Source: Takakia lepidozioides (Eukaryota; Streptophyta; Takakiopsida; Takakiales; Takakiaceae). Taken from it: a stretch of DNA of 64,000 nt. The notes under the pieces are model-generated. The model had not been told where the DNA came from. It did not search any database and was given only the letters and a program-made list of their open reading frames with translations. The stretch is taken from the NCBI GenBank assembly GCA_030704615.1, contig CM060731.1, positions 52,576,001 to 52,640,000 on the forward strand, given 5' to 3'. Positions within the stretch are counted from its first letter, which is position 1; every line of letters begins with the position of its first letter. Positions 1 to 11,705 of the stretch are shown piece by piece. The translations under genes and the position numbers were made by a program.

Positions 1-473
1 CACAAGCTTCCATCTTGAGGCTCAGAAGACCCTTGCAGGTTGATGCGATTGCTACCAAACTATCTGAGTGTTCTATCTATGAGGTCACGGCAGCAAGTGA
101 GATCCAAATTGTGCAGACCTGTGCAGCCCACCACAAAGACATGTGTTGCCAGTGTCTGATCTGCCACGACACTTGCTCACACTTTCTCTTTCAATGCGTT
201 ACAACCTTTGCCTATGAACTCAAGGCCAAGCCCAGAAATGTCATAGCCATCCAGCCTTATTCCTTGTAGCCACCTTAGGCGCTTCTGGAAACTTGTTTCC
301 TGACTATCTCCATGGCCTCCAAAGGCCAAACATACTACCCACACGACCTTCGTTGAGTTCTGGATCCACTGTTCAGACGTTTCCTTTGGATATTTTCGAA
401 TTGCTGCCTCAACCCCGAGGGCAAGTGATAAAAGAGGCCGGCGAGAGCAACAGTGTTGCAAGAAAAAAGACAA
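1..473 (-). pseudogene. F-box/LRR protein pseudogene fragment
   Basis: Reading leftward from 473, the frame gives leucine-rich repeat text of the cysteine-containing F-box/LRR type: a segment with WLQGIRLDGYDISG and FIGKGCNALK, followed in the same frame by GCTGLHNLDLTCCRDLID. Two in-frame stops interrupt it, a TGA at about 177 and a TAG near 60, with no shift of frame. F-box/LRR proteins of this class are substrate receptors of SCF ubiquitin ligases. Only two to three repeats are present and there is no F-box. The window edge may cut off more of the gene, so this could be a decayed copy or the tail of one. I favour pseudogene because of the two stops. Confidence 0.55.
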
Positions 474-1909
474 TATATATAGTGAATCCTAAAGACAAAA
501 TGAGGAAGAACTTCTAAGAGAATCTGAAGAGAATGCCAATAACAGGGAAATGATAAAAATGAGAACTTTGAATGCGCACATTGGGAAGGCTACTTCATGG
601 TGTGCAGTAGAAAGAAAACACAAGGGGGACAACAGGAGCAAAGAGTTACGGTGGTGACAACCTGTGAAAGCACTTCGATGGAGGGAACGTCTGAGTTGTC
701 CTCTATAGTTTACAGACTGTGGGCGATGAAGATGACTGAGCAAGCGACATGAATACTGAAGCAAAACGTTTCGTATGCGAAGCGTCCCCTTCCGCTTGTT
801 TGTACGCACTGGCGAGAACACAATTTCGGAGACAGAGAATGAGGGGACGAAGATGTTGGGGCAGGTGGTCAATCACCTGGATAACAACAATCATCCTCTA
901 AATGACGTCCATTCCTTTTGGAGGTACATTGAATGTTGTTTCAAATTTCAAATTTGAATGTTCACAGTTTCTAATATGAGAGTATGAGGAGCCATGTTCA
1001 CACATACATGACTGTATGATGGCAAAGTCATGATGTGATGGATGTACTTCTTGCATTCATGGGGCATGCATGATGGATGCATGCATTACAATAATACTGA
1101 CTTCAATGAGTGGCAGTATTTTTGCGAGCAAGGGACGGGCGCGGGGGCGGCAGGTGGAGCGGGAGTCGGGGTGCCTGGCGTGGCAACTGCGGTCTGCGGC
1201 GCTGCCACGAGGGGGGGGGGGCGAGGCGGAGGGCGGGGGTGGGGCCACGCAGGCAGGCCCGCTGAGGCAACATTCAATTCCCGGGCCTCATTTATCACTT
1301 GCCGCGAGCCAGTTTTGGCGAGCTAGACCATGGATGGAGTGGGGCGCGGGCCTCACATGTATGGCTAGGGGTGGAGCCTCGGGAGGTGCGCAAGTGGGTA
1401 CCAAGGAGCCACAGTCATTACAACATGGCTACTGAAAATTCGCGGACCAATTTTATTAGATTTTCACTCCACCATTAGCATGTACGGATATGGTGTGTCT
1501 CCTTGATAGAAGAATGCCGGTATTGCTGATTTAATAATGAATTTCATTGACAAGTTCTAGGGGAAGAGGAATAGATATTAAATTCCATATACATATTTGA
1601 AAGAACCAATGACAGGAAGAATCAATATAATCTTTTCTCTATAATAAAGTAAATAAGTGCATCCAAATTAAAATCACAGTGATCTCTCTATTCTATTTGT
1701 TCAAGATTCAACGTCATCTCACCATTCTGTCTTTTCCTTTGTAATTGATACCATTTCCCTATCCCACTCCCTGCAATCCACTATCCCTCTAAACATCCCC
1801 CCCCCACTTCTCTAACCCCCATGCGAATCTGATGTTGGTCTTTACCAGGCAAACCCTTAGGACCCTTTAGGGTTTAGAAACCAGAACTTCTATCCCCTCT
1901 GGTTCAAAT
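474..1909. other. intergenic, no gene seen
   Basis: Short overlapping reading frames only, none resembling a known protein. A very GC-rich island lies at about 1130-1265, including a run of nine or so G at 1210, in otherwise AT-rich DNA. It makes several low-complexity Gly/Ala/Arg frames that I do not regard as genes. Confidence 0.6.
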
Positions 1910-2950
1910 ATGGCTGGCAAACAATACCTTCGTTTGGATTTGGGGCGTCCGCTAGCAGAGCTGGACATAGACCCGATGGAATGGTCTTGGAAATTTCCGA
2001 GGTCGCCTGAGCCCTTTTTTAGCTACACAATCAAAAAAGGTTATAGGGCACTCTCTAACTTTCAATGCATGAAGAAGAAATGGGATGCCAGATGGGAGCT
2101 CTATGGTTTCCAAAACAAAAACTGGTCAACCATATGGAGTTCGGTTTGGATTAAGCTCGCCCAGCAAAGATTGTTGCGTTTCTATAGCAGGTGGCCAATA
2201 GAGCGCTCAAAGTAGGTGAATGGCTGCAGTTCCAGGCAGGTATCCTTTGTAACTGTTGTGCAGCTGGTATTATGGAATCTATGGAGCATTGCCTCATTCT
2301 TTGTCAAGCCCGTGCCAGAGTATGGCCCAGAGTGAAAGTCAGATTCTATAGACATTGGAATACCAAAACCCTTTTAGCTCTGGATCTTCTTTTCAACTAT
2401 AACCAGCTTATAACCAAACAAAGATCCTTGAACTACCCAGTTTTCGAGACACTCCGCAGCTCTACTCTTTGGCACCTCTGGAGACCTCGCTGCTAAAAAA
2501 CCTTCTCTGGAGAGACCACCACCATTTTTGCCCTTCTATCTAATGCTTTCTATGATCTAGGGGTAGAGTCAAGAAATGCATGGTCTAAAATTTGTGCAGA
2601 TATCGAGCAAAATTTGAGGCACACGGTTGCACCATCCACGCTGCCTTCCGAGATACATGGGGTAAACATGGCTTTATCTACATCACCACTACGTTGGACA
2701 TCTGCGTTTGGACCGACCTCCCTTCCCTTTGCTGGCGGGATCACCGCGCTTTCGCACTGACACATAATTTGTTTTCTTATTCAGACTGCTCTATTATTTA
2801 ATATCGATCCATGCACAGGTGTCGCATCGGAAAGCCTTCACGGCGAGGTTACTGTGAAAGAGGTTATTTTCTCCTCTCACTATTAAAGGGCCTGATTTGT
2901 GAGGGTGTCGCTCCCAGGTGTTTCCCTTTTCCAAAAATAAAATAAAATGA
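1910..2950 (+). mobile_element. LINE relic: C-terminal zinc-binding (zf-RVT) region
   Basis: The frame from 1910 (FSYTIKKGYRAL, then WSTIWSSVWIKLAQQRLLRF) continues in another frame from 2191 with CNCCAAGIMESMEHCLILC and RVWP. This is the order seen in the zf-RVT region after the reverse transcriptase of plant L1-like LINEs. A third frame to about 2760 continues it. The frame changes near 2200 and 2495 show decay. An A-rich tail (aaaataaaataaaa) ends the element near 2950. The reverse transcriptase itself is missing, so this is a 5'-truncated copy. It differs from the LINE family at 25.7 and 59-60 kb. Confidence 0.65.
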
Positions 2951-2995
2951 TTGATTGCACTTTTTACTGGGCCTGTGCTCCCAGTAGACTAAGTA

Positions 2996-3624
2996 CTACC
3001 GTCCCTAGACAACCGTTAAGGCAATAATTAATTCAAAATGAAAGTGCCTAACGCGTTTTGGGAATTTTTCAGATTTTGGCCTAATTGTTCGGAAACTATG
3101 GGACCAAAGTGCCTAGTGCCTAAAACTTCCAGCAAAAAACTTTCAAGCCTCTTTTCACATTGTTTGTACTAAGATGAAAATTTTAAAAACAAAATAATTG
3201 AACAAAAATCAATACAAATATATGCGTGCGAAAATAACTTCCTAACAAATCCCAATCTACTTGCAAGAGCTCCATGTAACTTCGAAAGGCCCTTGCATGG
3301 ATTCGACAATGTCATCATACTCAAGGTACGAAAACCTAATGGAGTATGGACTCATGAGGCGGGGCCGGCTAGGTGCAAGCTTGGAGGAGATTTGAGTTGG
3401 GCCTGTTGGCATGGGACAAGGGGCCATGGGCATTGGGTTTCTATTTTGTATTTTTATTCTTAAGAAAATAAATGTTTTCTCTTCTCATGTGCTTAAATTA
3501 AAAAACTTATAGCATGAAGATGCCTAATGTGAGAAATGGATTGAGAAACGTGCCTAAGCAGTCTGTTTGGTTTTTAATAATTATTAGGCGCAAAAATGCC
3601 TAAACCGTTGTCTAGGGACGGTAG
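2996..3624. mobile_element. MITE with TA target duplication (mariner/Stowaway-like)
   Basis: The ends are inverted repeats: ctaccgtccctagacaac on the left and its complement ending at 3624, continuing imperfectly to about 28 bp. TA dinucleotides flank both ends (2994-2995 and 3625-3626). The 629-bp interior is AT-rich and non-coding, with recurring 'gcctaa' words. Terminal repeats plus a TA duplication are the hallmark of Tc1/mariner-type non-autonomous elements. Confidence 0.7.
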
Positions 3625-4849
3625 TAAGAAGGAGGTAGAGAACACTTACTGGTACCTTCTTAGGTTTTGAATTTGGATCCCCTTCTGCAGCGTTCCTCTT
3701 CCCTATCACATCTGCTGGAATTTCTGTCTGCCCTAGGGTTTGCAGACCTTCTCCCGGTTCAGCGTTCCCCGGACTTCCACGTCCTTCAGTTTCCCTGCAA
3801 ATCAGCTCTGCTTCCACAGTCTGGTTTCCAACGCTCACTGTTCTTTCTGACTGTGTGACAGCTGCAACCTCATTCTCGGTCTGCTCTTGTGTTGCAGTCT
3901 CCGCGTTCACCTGCTGCCTTGGCCCTGTGTTCTCCATCAAACGACGCCTCGTCATTTGCTCTCTTGCTCTGAGTCTCTATCTAAGGGAAGTAAAATAAAG
4001 TGACTTCCTTCTCTTTCGTATCGTAGAAGGAACCCTCTCCAGCTTGACTACCTCTCTCCTTCTAAGTGCAGAAACTAAAAAGAAAAAGTGATTCTCGATT
4101 TCTTGCGGAGTTGCGTGCGTTGGCTAGAAGCATAGGATTCCCTCTCGCGTGTCCGTTACACAAATGTCGTTCCCTTATTAGTGCACCTGCTAGCCATTAG
4201 TGGACAACTGTTCGTATACAATGTAGTTATCGATGTCTGACGTGTGTCGCCCAAAATGAACGGCGTGCCGTTTATTTGAACGGTTTCAATAATTGAAAAT
4301 AACAGCGACAAATATTATAGATGAATGCCACATTGCATATAAACAATTAGCTAGTCTGACTACTCAGCCTCAGACAATACTAAATAGACATATGTAATTT
4401 TCTTTTGGTCGATTTTATGGCTTTTTCGGGGGTAGGATTATTTTCCATAATCCCCCCACCAGCCCCTCCTTTTAAGGTCAGTTCACACCTGCTGTTATCC
4501 TGATCAGTAAATCATCCTTTTACTATTGTTGCAGTTCTCTCCACCGTGAAAGAGAGCAAAGGGACTACATAGAGACAATGATTAGCCTAATTACTGCCAA
4601 ACTTGTCATATTTTGATGACACATTACCTTTCATATTTAGTATGAAAAGTAATTTGCAGCCAGTATAATGTGGTCTATTTGCCACGTGGAAATTATTGCC
4701 ACGTGGTCTATATACAACGGGCCACCACGTAGCCTAGGTACCATGTACCATGTGTATATGTCGTGTCGTTTTAACTAATGTGATTCCCAATGTTATTTCC
4801 ACCAATGTCGTTCCCAAAAATATCGCTCCGACCCAATGTTTGGAATGAC

Positions 4850-4922
4850 ACCATTGCAACGACATACTAAACGACAATTTTTTTTGACATTTTTCTGTCG
4901 TTTAGTATGTCACTCCAATGGT
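4850..4922. repeat. foldback hairpin
   Basis: gacatactaaacgaca at about 4859 is mirrored by tgtcgtttagtatgtc about 30 bp on, and the match extends outward with a few mismatches to about 28 nt per arm. The loop is T-rich. It is probably the core of a small foldback element. Confidence 0.6.
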
Positions 4923-5167
4923 GATCAGTTTACACTAGTAGTCTATGTTATTGGCCCAAGTATCCACTGTCATCTAAGTCCAAGTGCAATCCCCTATGGA
5001 TCAAAGTGCGTCTCTTATTGTCGAGGCCCATGTGTGAAGAATTGTACTAAAATGAAGTTGGATGTTTGTTTAGTTACCTTGATTCATATATTAAAAAAAC
5101 CAATTGCATAAATTTTTGCATAAATTCATCCTATTTATCAAAAACATTTGCATTCTTTGCATAAATT

Positions 5168-5590
5168 TTTTTGCATGAATTTATTGAGTAGAAATGTATC
5201 CAATCATTGTTCCATAAAACCCCACTTTGCTATTTTTCACGAATTTCCAACGACCAAAAGTACTTGAAATTCCATATCTCCCACACCGCAGGTCCAAAAA
5301 TTACGAGACCAAGTCAGTGCACCTCTCCCCATCGAGGGCTTTCCCACGGTACCAAGCATCAGGGCTGGGCCTCGCGGTTTGGGAGGTCTCAACGCTACAA
5401 AACAAAACAAACTACCTCGCTTCATAAATTAAAAAAATCAATCTATTTTTTTCCATGAATTTATTGAGAAGTAATATATCCAATCATTGTTCCAGGAAAG
5501 CCCACTTTGCTATTTTCACGAATTTCCAGTGATCAATTGTACTTGAAATTCCATATTCCCACACTATAGGTCCAAAAATTATGAGAACAA
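5168..5590. repeat. direct repeat, two ~145-bp copies
   Basis: The copies at about 5168-5312 and 5444-5590 share gaatttattgag, atccaatcattgttcca, ccactttgctat and aattccatat in the same order, at roughly 85-90% identity by eye. The DNA between them is unrelated. Confidence 0.7.
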
Positions 5591-5734
5591 GTCGTGCAAC
5601 CCCCCCTCAAAACATTATCTTCAAGGAGTCAAAAAAATTTCTCTAAAAGTGCCTATGGTGTAAAACTTGAATTTAAAATTAGAAAAACAAATATAAAATA
5701 GAAACAAATCTAAAATTGATATTCATTTAAAACG

Positions 5735-5955
5735 CCATCCATGGACTCAGTTTTCAATTTTCATCCATGACAGCGGCTAAGTTTTCATTTAAAACGGCAT
5801 CCATGGACTCAGTTTTCATCCATGACGGCGGCTGAGTTTTCATTTAAAACATCATCCATGGACTCAGTTTTCAATTTTTATCCATGGCAACGGCTGAGTT
5901 TTCATTTTAAAACATCATTCATGGTCTCAGTTTTCAATCTTCATCCCCAGCAGCG
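5735..5955. repeat. tandem repeat, ~4 units of 60-75 bp
   Basis: Each unit contains atccatggactcagttttc and gctgagttttcattt(t)aaaac with small length changes. It is an imperfect minisatellite with no coding sense. Confidence 0.75.
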
Positions 5956-6896
5956 TGGCTATATTTTTATATTTTTGATCACTATTTTTAGTTGCTTAAT
6001 TTGAAAAAATTACACATCCAAGATGCCTAATTTATTTTTTATTTTTCTTAAAAGTGCCTAACTGCCAAATGGCCCCAAAAATAAAGTGCTATCCCACTAT
6101 GGTACTTCACTCAGCGCGGTTCCAACAACTCAACTTAGATGGATCATCACACATACCAGTCGGACGCAAACTTAAATCTCTTTCACACTTTTATTTTATG
6201 TGGTTATGCTCACCAACGAAACAATCCAAAAAATTGCTGGCAGTGATGCTGTGGACAAGTTCCATGGACGCACACAAACAATATGTGAAGGAGGAGGGGA
6301 AAAACTTGGGTACTTAACTTAGCATTTCGTAGCTTTCTATAGACAACGGTCTCGTAGCACTAGAGAGGGCACAGTGAGGCTATGCCCATCTTGCATCGGG
6401 CTACTCTAGCTGGCATGGCTTGGTCTCATCTTTGTGCCCTTCCCGGTGTCACACCCATTTCTTTGTCTGATGTGATCCAGGCAGTTGGATGGGATGATCA
6501 TTTGGTTTGATTGGCTTGCTACGCTTTTTCATTTCCTTATGTCAACTCTTCCCTTGCTATGGGAACTTGCCATCCTTTGTACAGTTACCTCATGTCAGTT
6601 TGTAAATAAAGCTTTACAAGGTTTCATCACCTTATAGCATTCACAGTTTACAAGATTTTCTTTGTGGAGCTTCAAGGCCAAAGTCATGTATGTAAGTTAG
6701 GCACCTGTGCAATCCAGAGCCTGAGTAATCTCAGCAGTCAATTATTCAACTGCGGCTCGGTTGGGTCCTCTCTCAGCCCTTTTGTTGTGTGAGCCCAACG
6801 TACTCGCTGTGTGGGTTTGTCTGTTTGTCTGTCTGCCTGCCCCCTCCCTCCCAAATCGCTTCCACTCAGTCGCTTGAGCTTGTATGAGATGGGTGT

Positions 6897-9800
6897 GTGA
6901 GGGGCAGGAGGTCCGTAGAAAGGATTGTGGACATGGGGCGGTTTGTACCACTGCCGAGCACGGCATCTCTCATGTCGGCCTTCGCACTTGCGGACCACCC
7001 ACATGCCTGCCCTGCCAATAGCTCTCTCCTTTGCAGCCCCTCGGGGTCTCTGGCAGTGCCGTTTCCACCGCCATTATCGCCTCTCTTTGCTTCATCGGAA
7101 AGATGCAGAGGGCGACAGTGCTGCAGACGGGTGGGAGTTCGAGGAGTGCAACCGTCAGCGCAGATTGAGTGTGACGGGGCAGGTATCGCAGTCCCTTGTA
7201 CGAGGAGAGCGCATGTGTGGGGCCTTGATCGAAGCTGGGGCAATGGGAGCAAAGAGGACCGGTGTGTGCGCACCCGTGCAGAGAGTGATCAGGGGTCTCC
7301 AAGCAGTAGTGGTGAAAGGTCCACCGTGATTGAACAGAGCAAGCGTCTGCTGGCCATGCAGAAGGATCTGCTTCACCAGGTATTCTCTTTCTTCGCTTGT
7401 TTGGGTAGTTGACAATGCAATGCTCTAGCGCTTCGCTGGAAGCAGCGTGACGCAGGGGAGCTTCAATGCTGTCATGTCAACCACCGAGCTTCTCCATTCT
7501 TCCCTGGTTACGTCGGTCTCCAGGAAATTGTTCCGCATAGACTTGGAAGGGTTTGTATTGTCCACTAGCATCTTGGGAATTGCCACTGAGCACCAGCTCG
7601 ATGTTTGGCATTTCCGATGGACTGCAAGCATAGTGCACACCCTTAGCCTCAAAGGGGAGACTTTGCCCTTGCATCCACCCAACCCAAGAATAGGTTTCCA
7701 ACCAGTTCATTCGATGCCTCCCTTCACCCCCAGATATGAGAAAAATGGGCTAAACGACATCAAGGGAGAGAGAGAGAGGTATATTCGAGGAGCAATGGGT
7801 GGGTTTGCCCTTGAGCAAAAAGCATTTAGCGATCACAATGCATTTAATACGTTTTCACACAGAACAGTCAATTAATGTTGCAGATAGAGGAGCGCCAGAA
7901 GCTGTACTCCGCATTGACAACCAATAAGGATGGAACTCCCAGTCCTGGACCCTTGGACGCAAAGGGAGCAGGAGACAATGTTGGAGAGCCAATTGGAGAG
8001 ACACCCACTGATACCTCTCTTTCACAAAAATCCCAACAGCCCTCCAGCAGGCCACTGGCAACATCTTGGCCCTTTTCCCCCTCCCCCAAACCATCTACTC
8101 GGGCTCCAAATCCATCAGCTCGTTCCCCTGTACAATCATTTTCCCAGCTGTCCATATCCCCGTCTGTTGCTCCCTTGACAACTCCATCCACTCCACCATC
8201 CCCTACTCAAGCAGAAAGAAGGCGCCCCTTTCATGTGGACCATGGTCGTTCGTCTGATGTGGTGAGTACTGAAGAAGCCCCACCCCGCCCAGTGGACACT
8301 GGTGATGCAGCCACTAAGCAGGCTGAGGCGCCACCCCCGTTGGCGGGACCGAATGTGATGAACGTTGTCCTGGTGGCAGCTGAATGTGCTCCCTGGTCTA
8401 AAACTGGTAGGCATGCTGCTTGCACAGTATGATGCTTTTCGTCTAACTTTTCTGTGAAGTGTAGTTCTGCGTCAATTTCTCACTGCATAGTTTGCGTTAT
8501 TATTTCGACCTATTGGTATTAACTGTGTCTAGAGCTCAAGAGTGACAAGCAATCCATAAATATCGACAATCATCTTGACTTGCATGCTTTTGTGTTATAC
8601 TCACCAACTAATCTCTGGACATTTGTAGATATATCCTTATTTGAACTTGTAAGAGAGCTAATAGGTGTACCTACACCTTGTAAGTGAAGAGTATATGGGG
8701 CTAACTCTACAGCTGGTTTTTGAACTGAAGGGGGTCTGGGTGACGTGGTGGGAGCCTTACCTAAGGCATTAGCGCGGCGAGGGCACCGTGTCATGGTATC
8801 CGCCAAACTCAGCCATTTGTGTTGGTGGTTGAGTGTGGTGTTCTTGAAAGTTCCCAGGCCTTGTTGAACATAACAAGGATAACTGAATATTGGTTGATGG
8901 CAACAGAGACACAGAGACAGACTCTGAAGTCTTCAAAAGGCACATGAGCACAAGAACCTGTTGGAAAACGTGGTTAACCTGAGAACGTACTAAGCCAGTT
9001 GATGTGTTTTGCTGAGTGCAGGTTGTGGCTCCTCGCTACAGCAATTATGCAGAGGCTTGGGAAACAGGTGTCCGTAGGATCTACAATGTCTCTGGACAGG
9101 TAATTAAGCAATTCGCTGCTCTCTGCTGTGTCTGAGTCAGATGGGTATCAACTCACATTCAATGCATTTTACTTCCCTCAGATTCTCAGGAGATCTAGTT
9201 GCTTGACCCATGGCTTCTTTCAGTTAATTATTGCTGGGGCGTCTGCTTTAACTCAGTCTTGGAGCGAGAGTCACAGATACATTGATTTCCCTTGCATTGG
9301 ACCAACCCATGACCATAATTCAATCTGGGCTGGAATTACTACTGTGAAGCCCTAGCTCAACACTTCTTCCTTTGGCTGCCTACTGTGTGTTTACATGATG
9401 TGATTTTGTCTTTACCTCTTCAGCTTCCATGGGATCTTTACAGGGTTTTGGTTTTTGTAGCATGGGTTGGAATTGCTGGTAAACTGGCACATGTTTGGAT
9501 GCATGTGTCAGGACATGGAGGTGGGATACTTTCACAGCTTTATTGATGGAGTGGATTTTGTCTTCGTTGATTCTCCAATGTTCCACGCATTTGCTACGAA
9601 TATTTATGGGGGTTCACGGGAGGTAATCCTCCATTTCTTCTTCTGGCTTGCACATAGAGAGAGTCTGCAAGAGTACCATATTCAAATCAGGATGCGGCAA
9701 TTAATGTTCCACCAAATGTTTACAGGAGCAGCCAATCAACATAGAGATTGTCATTTAAGTATGTGTATTCTTGTGTAAGCCTGCTTTTTTATTTATTCTG

Positions 9801-10101
9801 TTGGATGACATCAGTATAGTGGATTTGGTGTGGATTGTATGGCATTTCTAAGGGCCATAATTGGTATGCATGCAGGATGTGCTGACACGTATGATTCTTC
9901 TATGCAAGGCTGCTGTAGAGGTGTGCCCGCATCTTTGCTGCTTCCATAGCTGTGGGTGAATATCTCCGTGAGAGCAACTTCCATAAGCTTTCTGGGGAAG
10001 AGAAAGGCTGTGTGCAAGTGTCTGCTGTTAAACCTATTGGTAGGTCTGTCTATAACAGCTCTTTGTACTAATGAGAAAGTCAAAGAAACTCCCCCTCAGC
10101 T

Positions 10102-10132
<31 letters not shown>

Positions 10133-11552
10133 TTTATTATCTCTTTTACTCTTACAGCTCTTTCCCCAGCTGCTACATAAGACACTCTGGAGATAGATTG
10201 CAGGGGCATTTCAGTGGTACATAAGAGTCCAAGATTCAGGTGAATTTGAGATGTTACCCGAAAGGCCATTCAACTGAAGTAGTCAATTTGGGGCTGAATG
10301 CGCTCGTGAGTGTAGGTGCCATGGCATGTACCATGTGGGGGTGTGTGCTATGGAGATGGCAATTTGGTGTTCATTGCCAACGATTGGCATACAGCACTGC
10401 TGCCAGTGTATTTGCAGGCATACTATCGCGACAATGGATTCATGGAATTTGCTCGTTCTGTCCTTGTCATCCACAATATGGCTCATCAGGTGCCTCTTCA
10501 GTGCTCTTCCCTTCCTACTTACCTTGCAGACTCTCATAGCAAGCCTTGTGAAGCACCTTGCATATCAGTAGCTTACTTTGTGCCTGTCTGTGCAGGGTCG
10601 TGGTCCGATGTCTGATTATGGAAGACTGGGTTTACCAAGTCATTATGTGGATAAGTTCCGACTGTTTGACCCTATTGGAGGGGAGCACATGAATATTTTC
10701 ATGGCAGGCCTTATCACTGCGCATCGCATTGTGACAGTGAGCCATGGCTACGCATGGGAGTGTCAGACACCAGATGGAGGGTGGGGTTTAGATGGTGTTA
10801 TCCGAGATCACAGCTGGAAACTGCGGGGTGTGGTCAATGGTATTGATGACATGGACTGGAATCCTGAGCTAGACTCCTATCTCAAGAGTGACGACTTCAG
10901 CAACTACTCTATAGAGACTTTGGAGAGTGGGAAGGCTGCATGCAAGGCTGCACTGCAGCGGGAGCTGGGATTTCCAGTGCGAAACAAGGTACCATTGATT
11001 GGGTTCATTGGGCGCCTTGATTACCAGAAGGGGGTCGATTTGATAGCTGAGGCCATGCCATGGATGATGGACCAAAGTGTGCAGCTTGTGATGCTTGGTA
11101 CTGGTCGCAAAGACCTGGAAGACCTGTTGCGTCACTTTGAAGGCTTGTACCATGACAAAGTGCGCGGATGGGTCGGGTTCTCTGTCAAAACTTCCCACCG
11201 TATCACCGCAGGTGCAGACATCCTACTGATGCCATCTCGATTTGAGCCATGTGGGCTCAATCAGCTGTATGCCATGCGGTATGGGACGGTTCCTGTGGTA
11301 CATTCTGTGGGTGGGCTGCGAGATACAGTGCAGCCATTTGATCCCTTCACAGAGTCTGGCCTCGGCTGGACATTTGAGCAGGCAGAGGTTTCAGGTTTGA
11401 TTCATGCTCTTGGGAATGCAATCTGGACATACCGCGACTTCAAGAGCAGCTGGGCAGGCATCCAACGGCGTGGAATGTCGCAGAACCTTAGCTGGGACAA
11501 TGCAGCTCAACAGTACGAGGAAGTGCTCGTGGCTGCTAAGTACACCTGGTAA
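6897..11552 (+). CDS. SS2: Starch synthase, class II (GT5), 8 exons
   Basis: Elongates alpha-1,4-glucan chains of amylopectin from ADP-glucose in the plastid. Exons joined in frame: 6897-7379, 7884-8406, 8731-8795, 9022-9099, 9512-9622, 9876-9920, 10316-10489 and 10596-11552, about 811 aa. All introns are GT-AG. Exon 1 and most of exon 2 code for a Ser/Thr/Pro-rich plastid transit and spacer region. The GT5 catalytic domain starts at [15 protein letters not shown], and the ADP-glucose KTGGLGDV loop is split by intron 2. The GT1 half follows, with [15 protein letters not shown] and [19 protein letters not shown]. The C terminus ([12 protein letters not shown]) matches SSII rather than SSI, SSIII or GBSS, which is family knowledge. 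The start is uncertain: ATGs at 6897 and 6933 are both in frame, and either suits a transit peptide. Confidence 0.93.
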
Positions 11553-11633
11553 TGGATTTTCCTCGCAGTTTTTCCTCAAAAACTGTGTATTTTTGCATCA
11601 TTCCTCATTGTTGCCAAAGGTTCCAAAAATTTA

Positions 11634-11705
11634 CTCATGAGACGTTGTTTGCTGTAGCCTTGTGGCCATAGACCCCACGCCCAGTTTGGGCAGAATAAAA
11701 GCCAC
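11634..11705 (-). mobile_element. LINE 3'-tail copy in the SS2 3' region
   Basis: Matches the 3' end of the LINE at 59-60 kb, in reverse orientation: ctcatgagacgttgtttgc, then ccttgtggccatagacccc and a cagtttggg segment. Related copies read aacaaaag where this one reads aataaaag (about 11694), which creates a possible poly(A) signal about 145 bp after the SS2 stop. Confidence 0.75.

Larger units (their letters stand above)
3625..6896. other. intergenic, repeat-rich, no gene seen
   Basis: AT-rich DNA with no convincing coding sequence. It contains a foldback hairpin (about 4850-4922), a two-copy direct repeat (5168-5590) and a four-copy tandem repeat (5735-5955), listed separately. The last few hundred bases precede the starch synthase first exon and should hold its promoter, but I see no clear TATA box. 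Confidence 0.5.

Noticed and set aside
3584-3955. 123-aa minus-strand frame
   Set aside because: It crosses the right end of the TA-flanked MITE into unique DNA, is low complexity (Gln/Glu/Thr) and matches no family I know.
6866-7302. minus-strand frames of 110-135 aa opposite SS2 exon 1
   Set aside because: They are shadows of the GC-rich transit-peptide exon, which is supported by its link to the catalytic exons.
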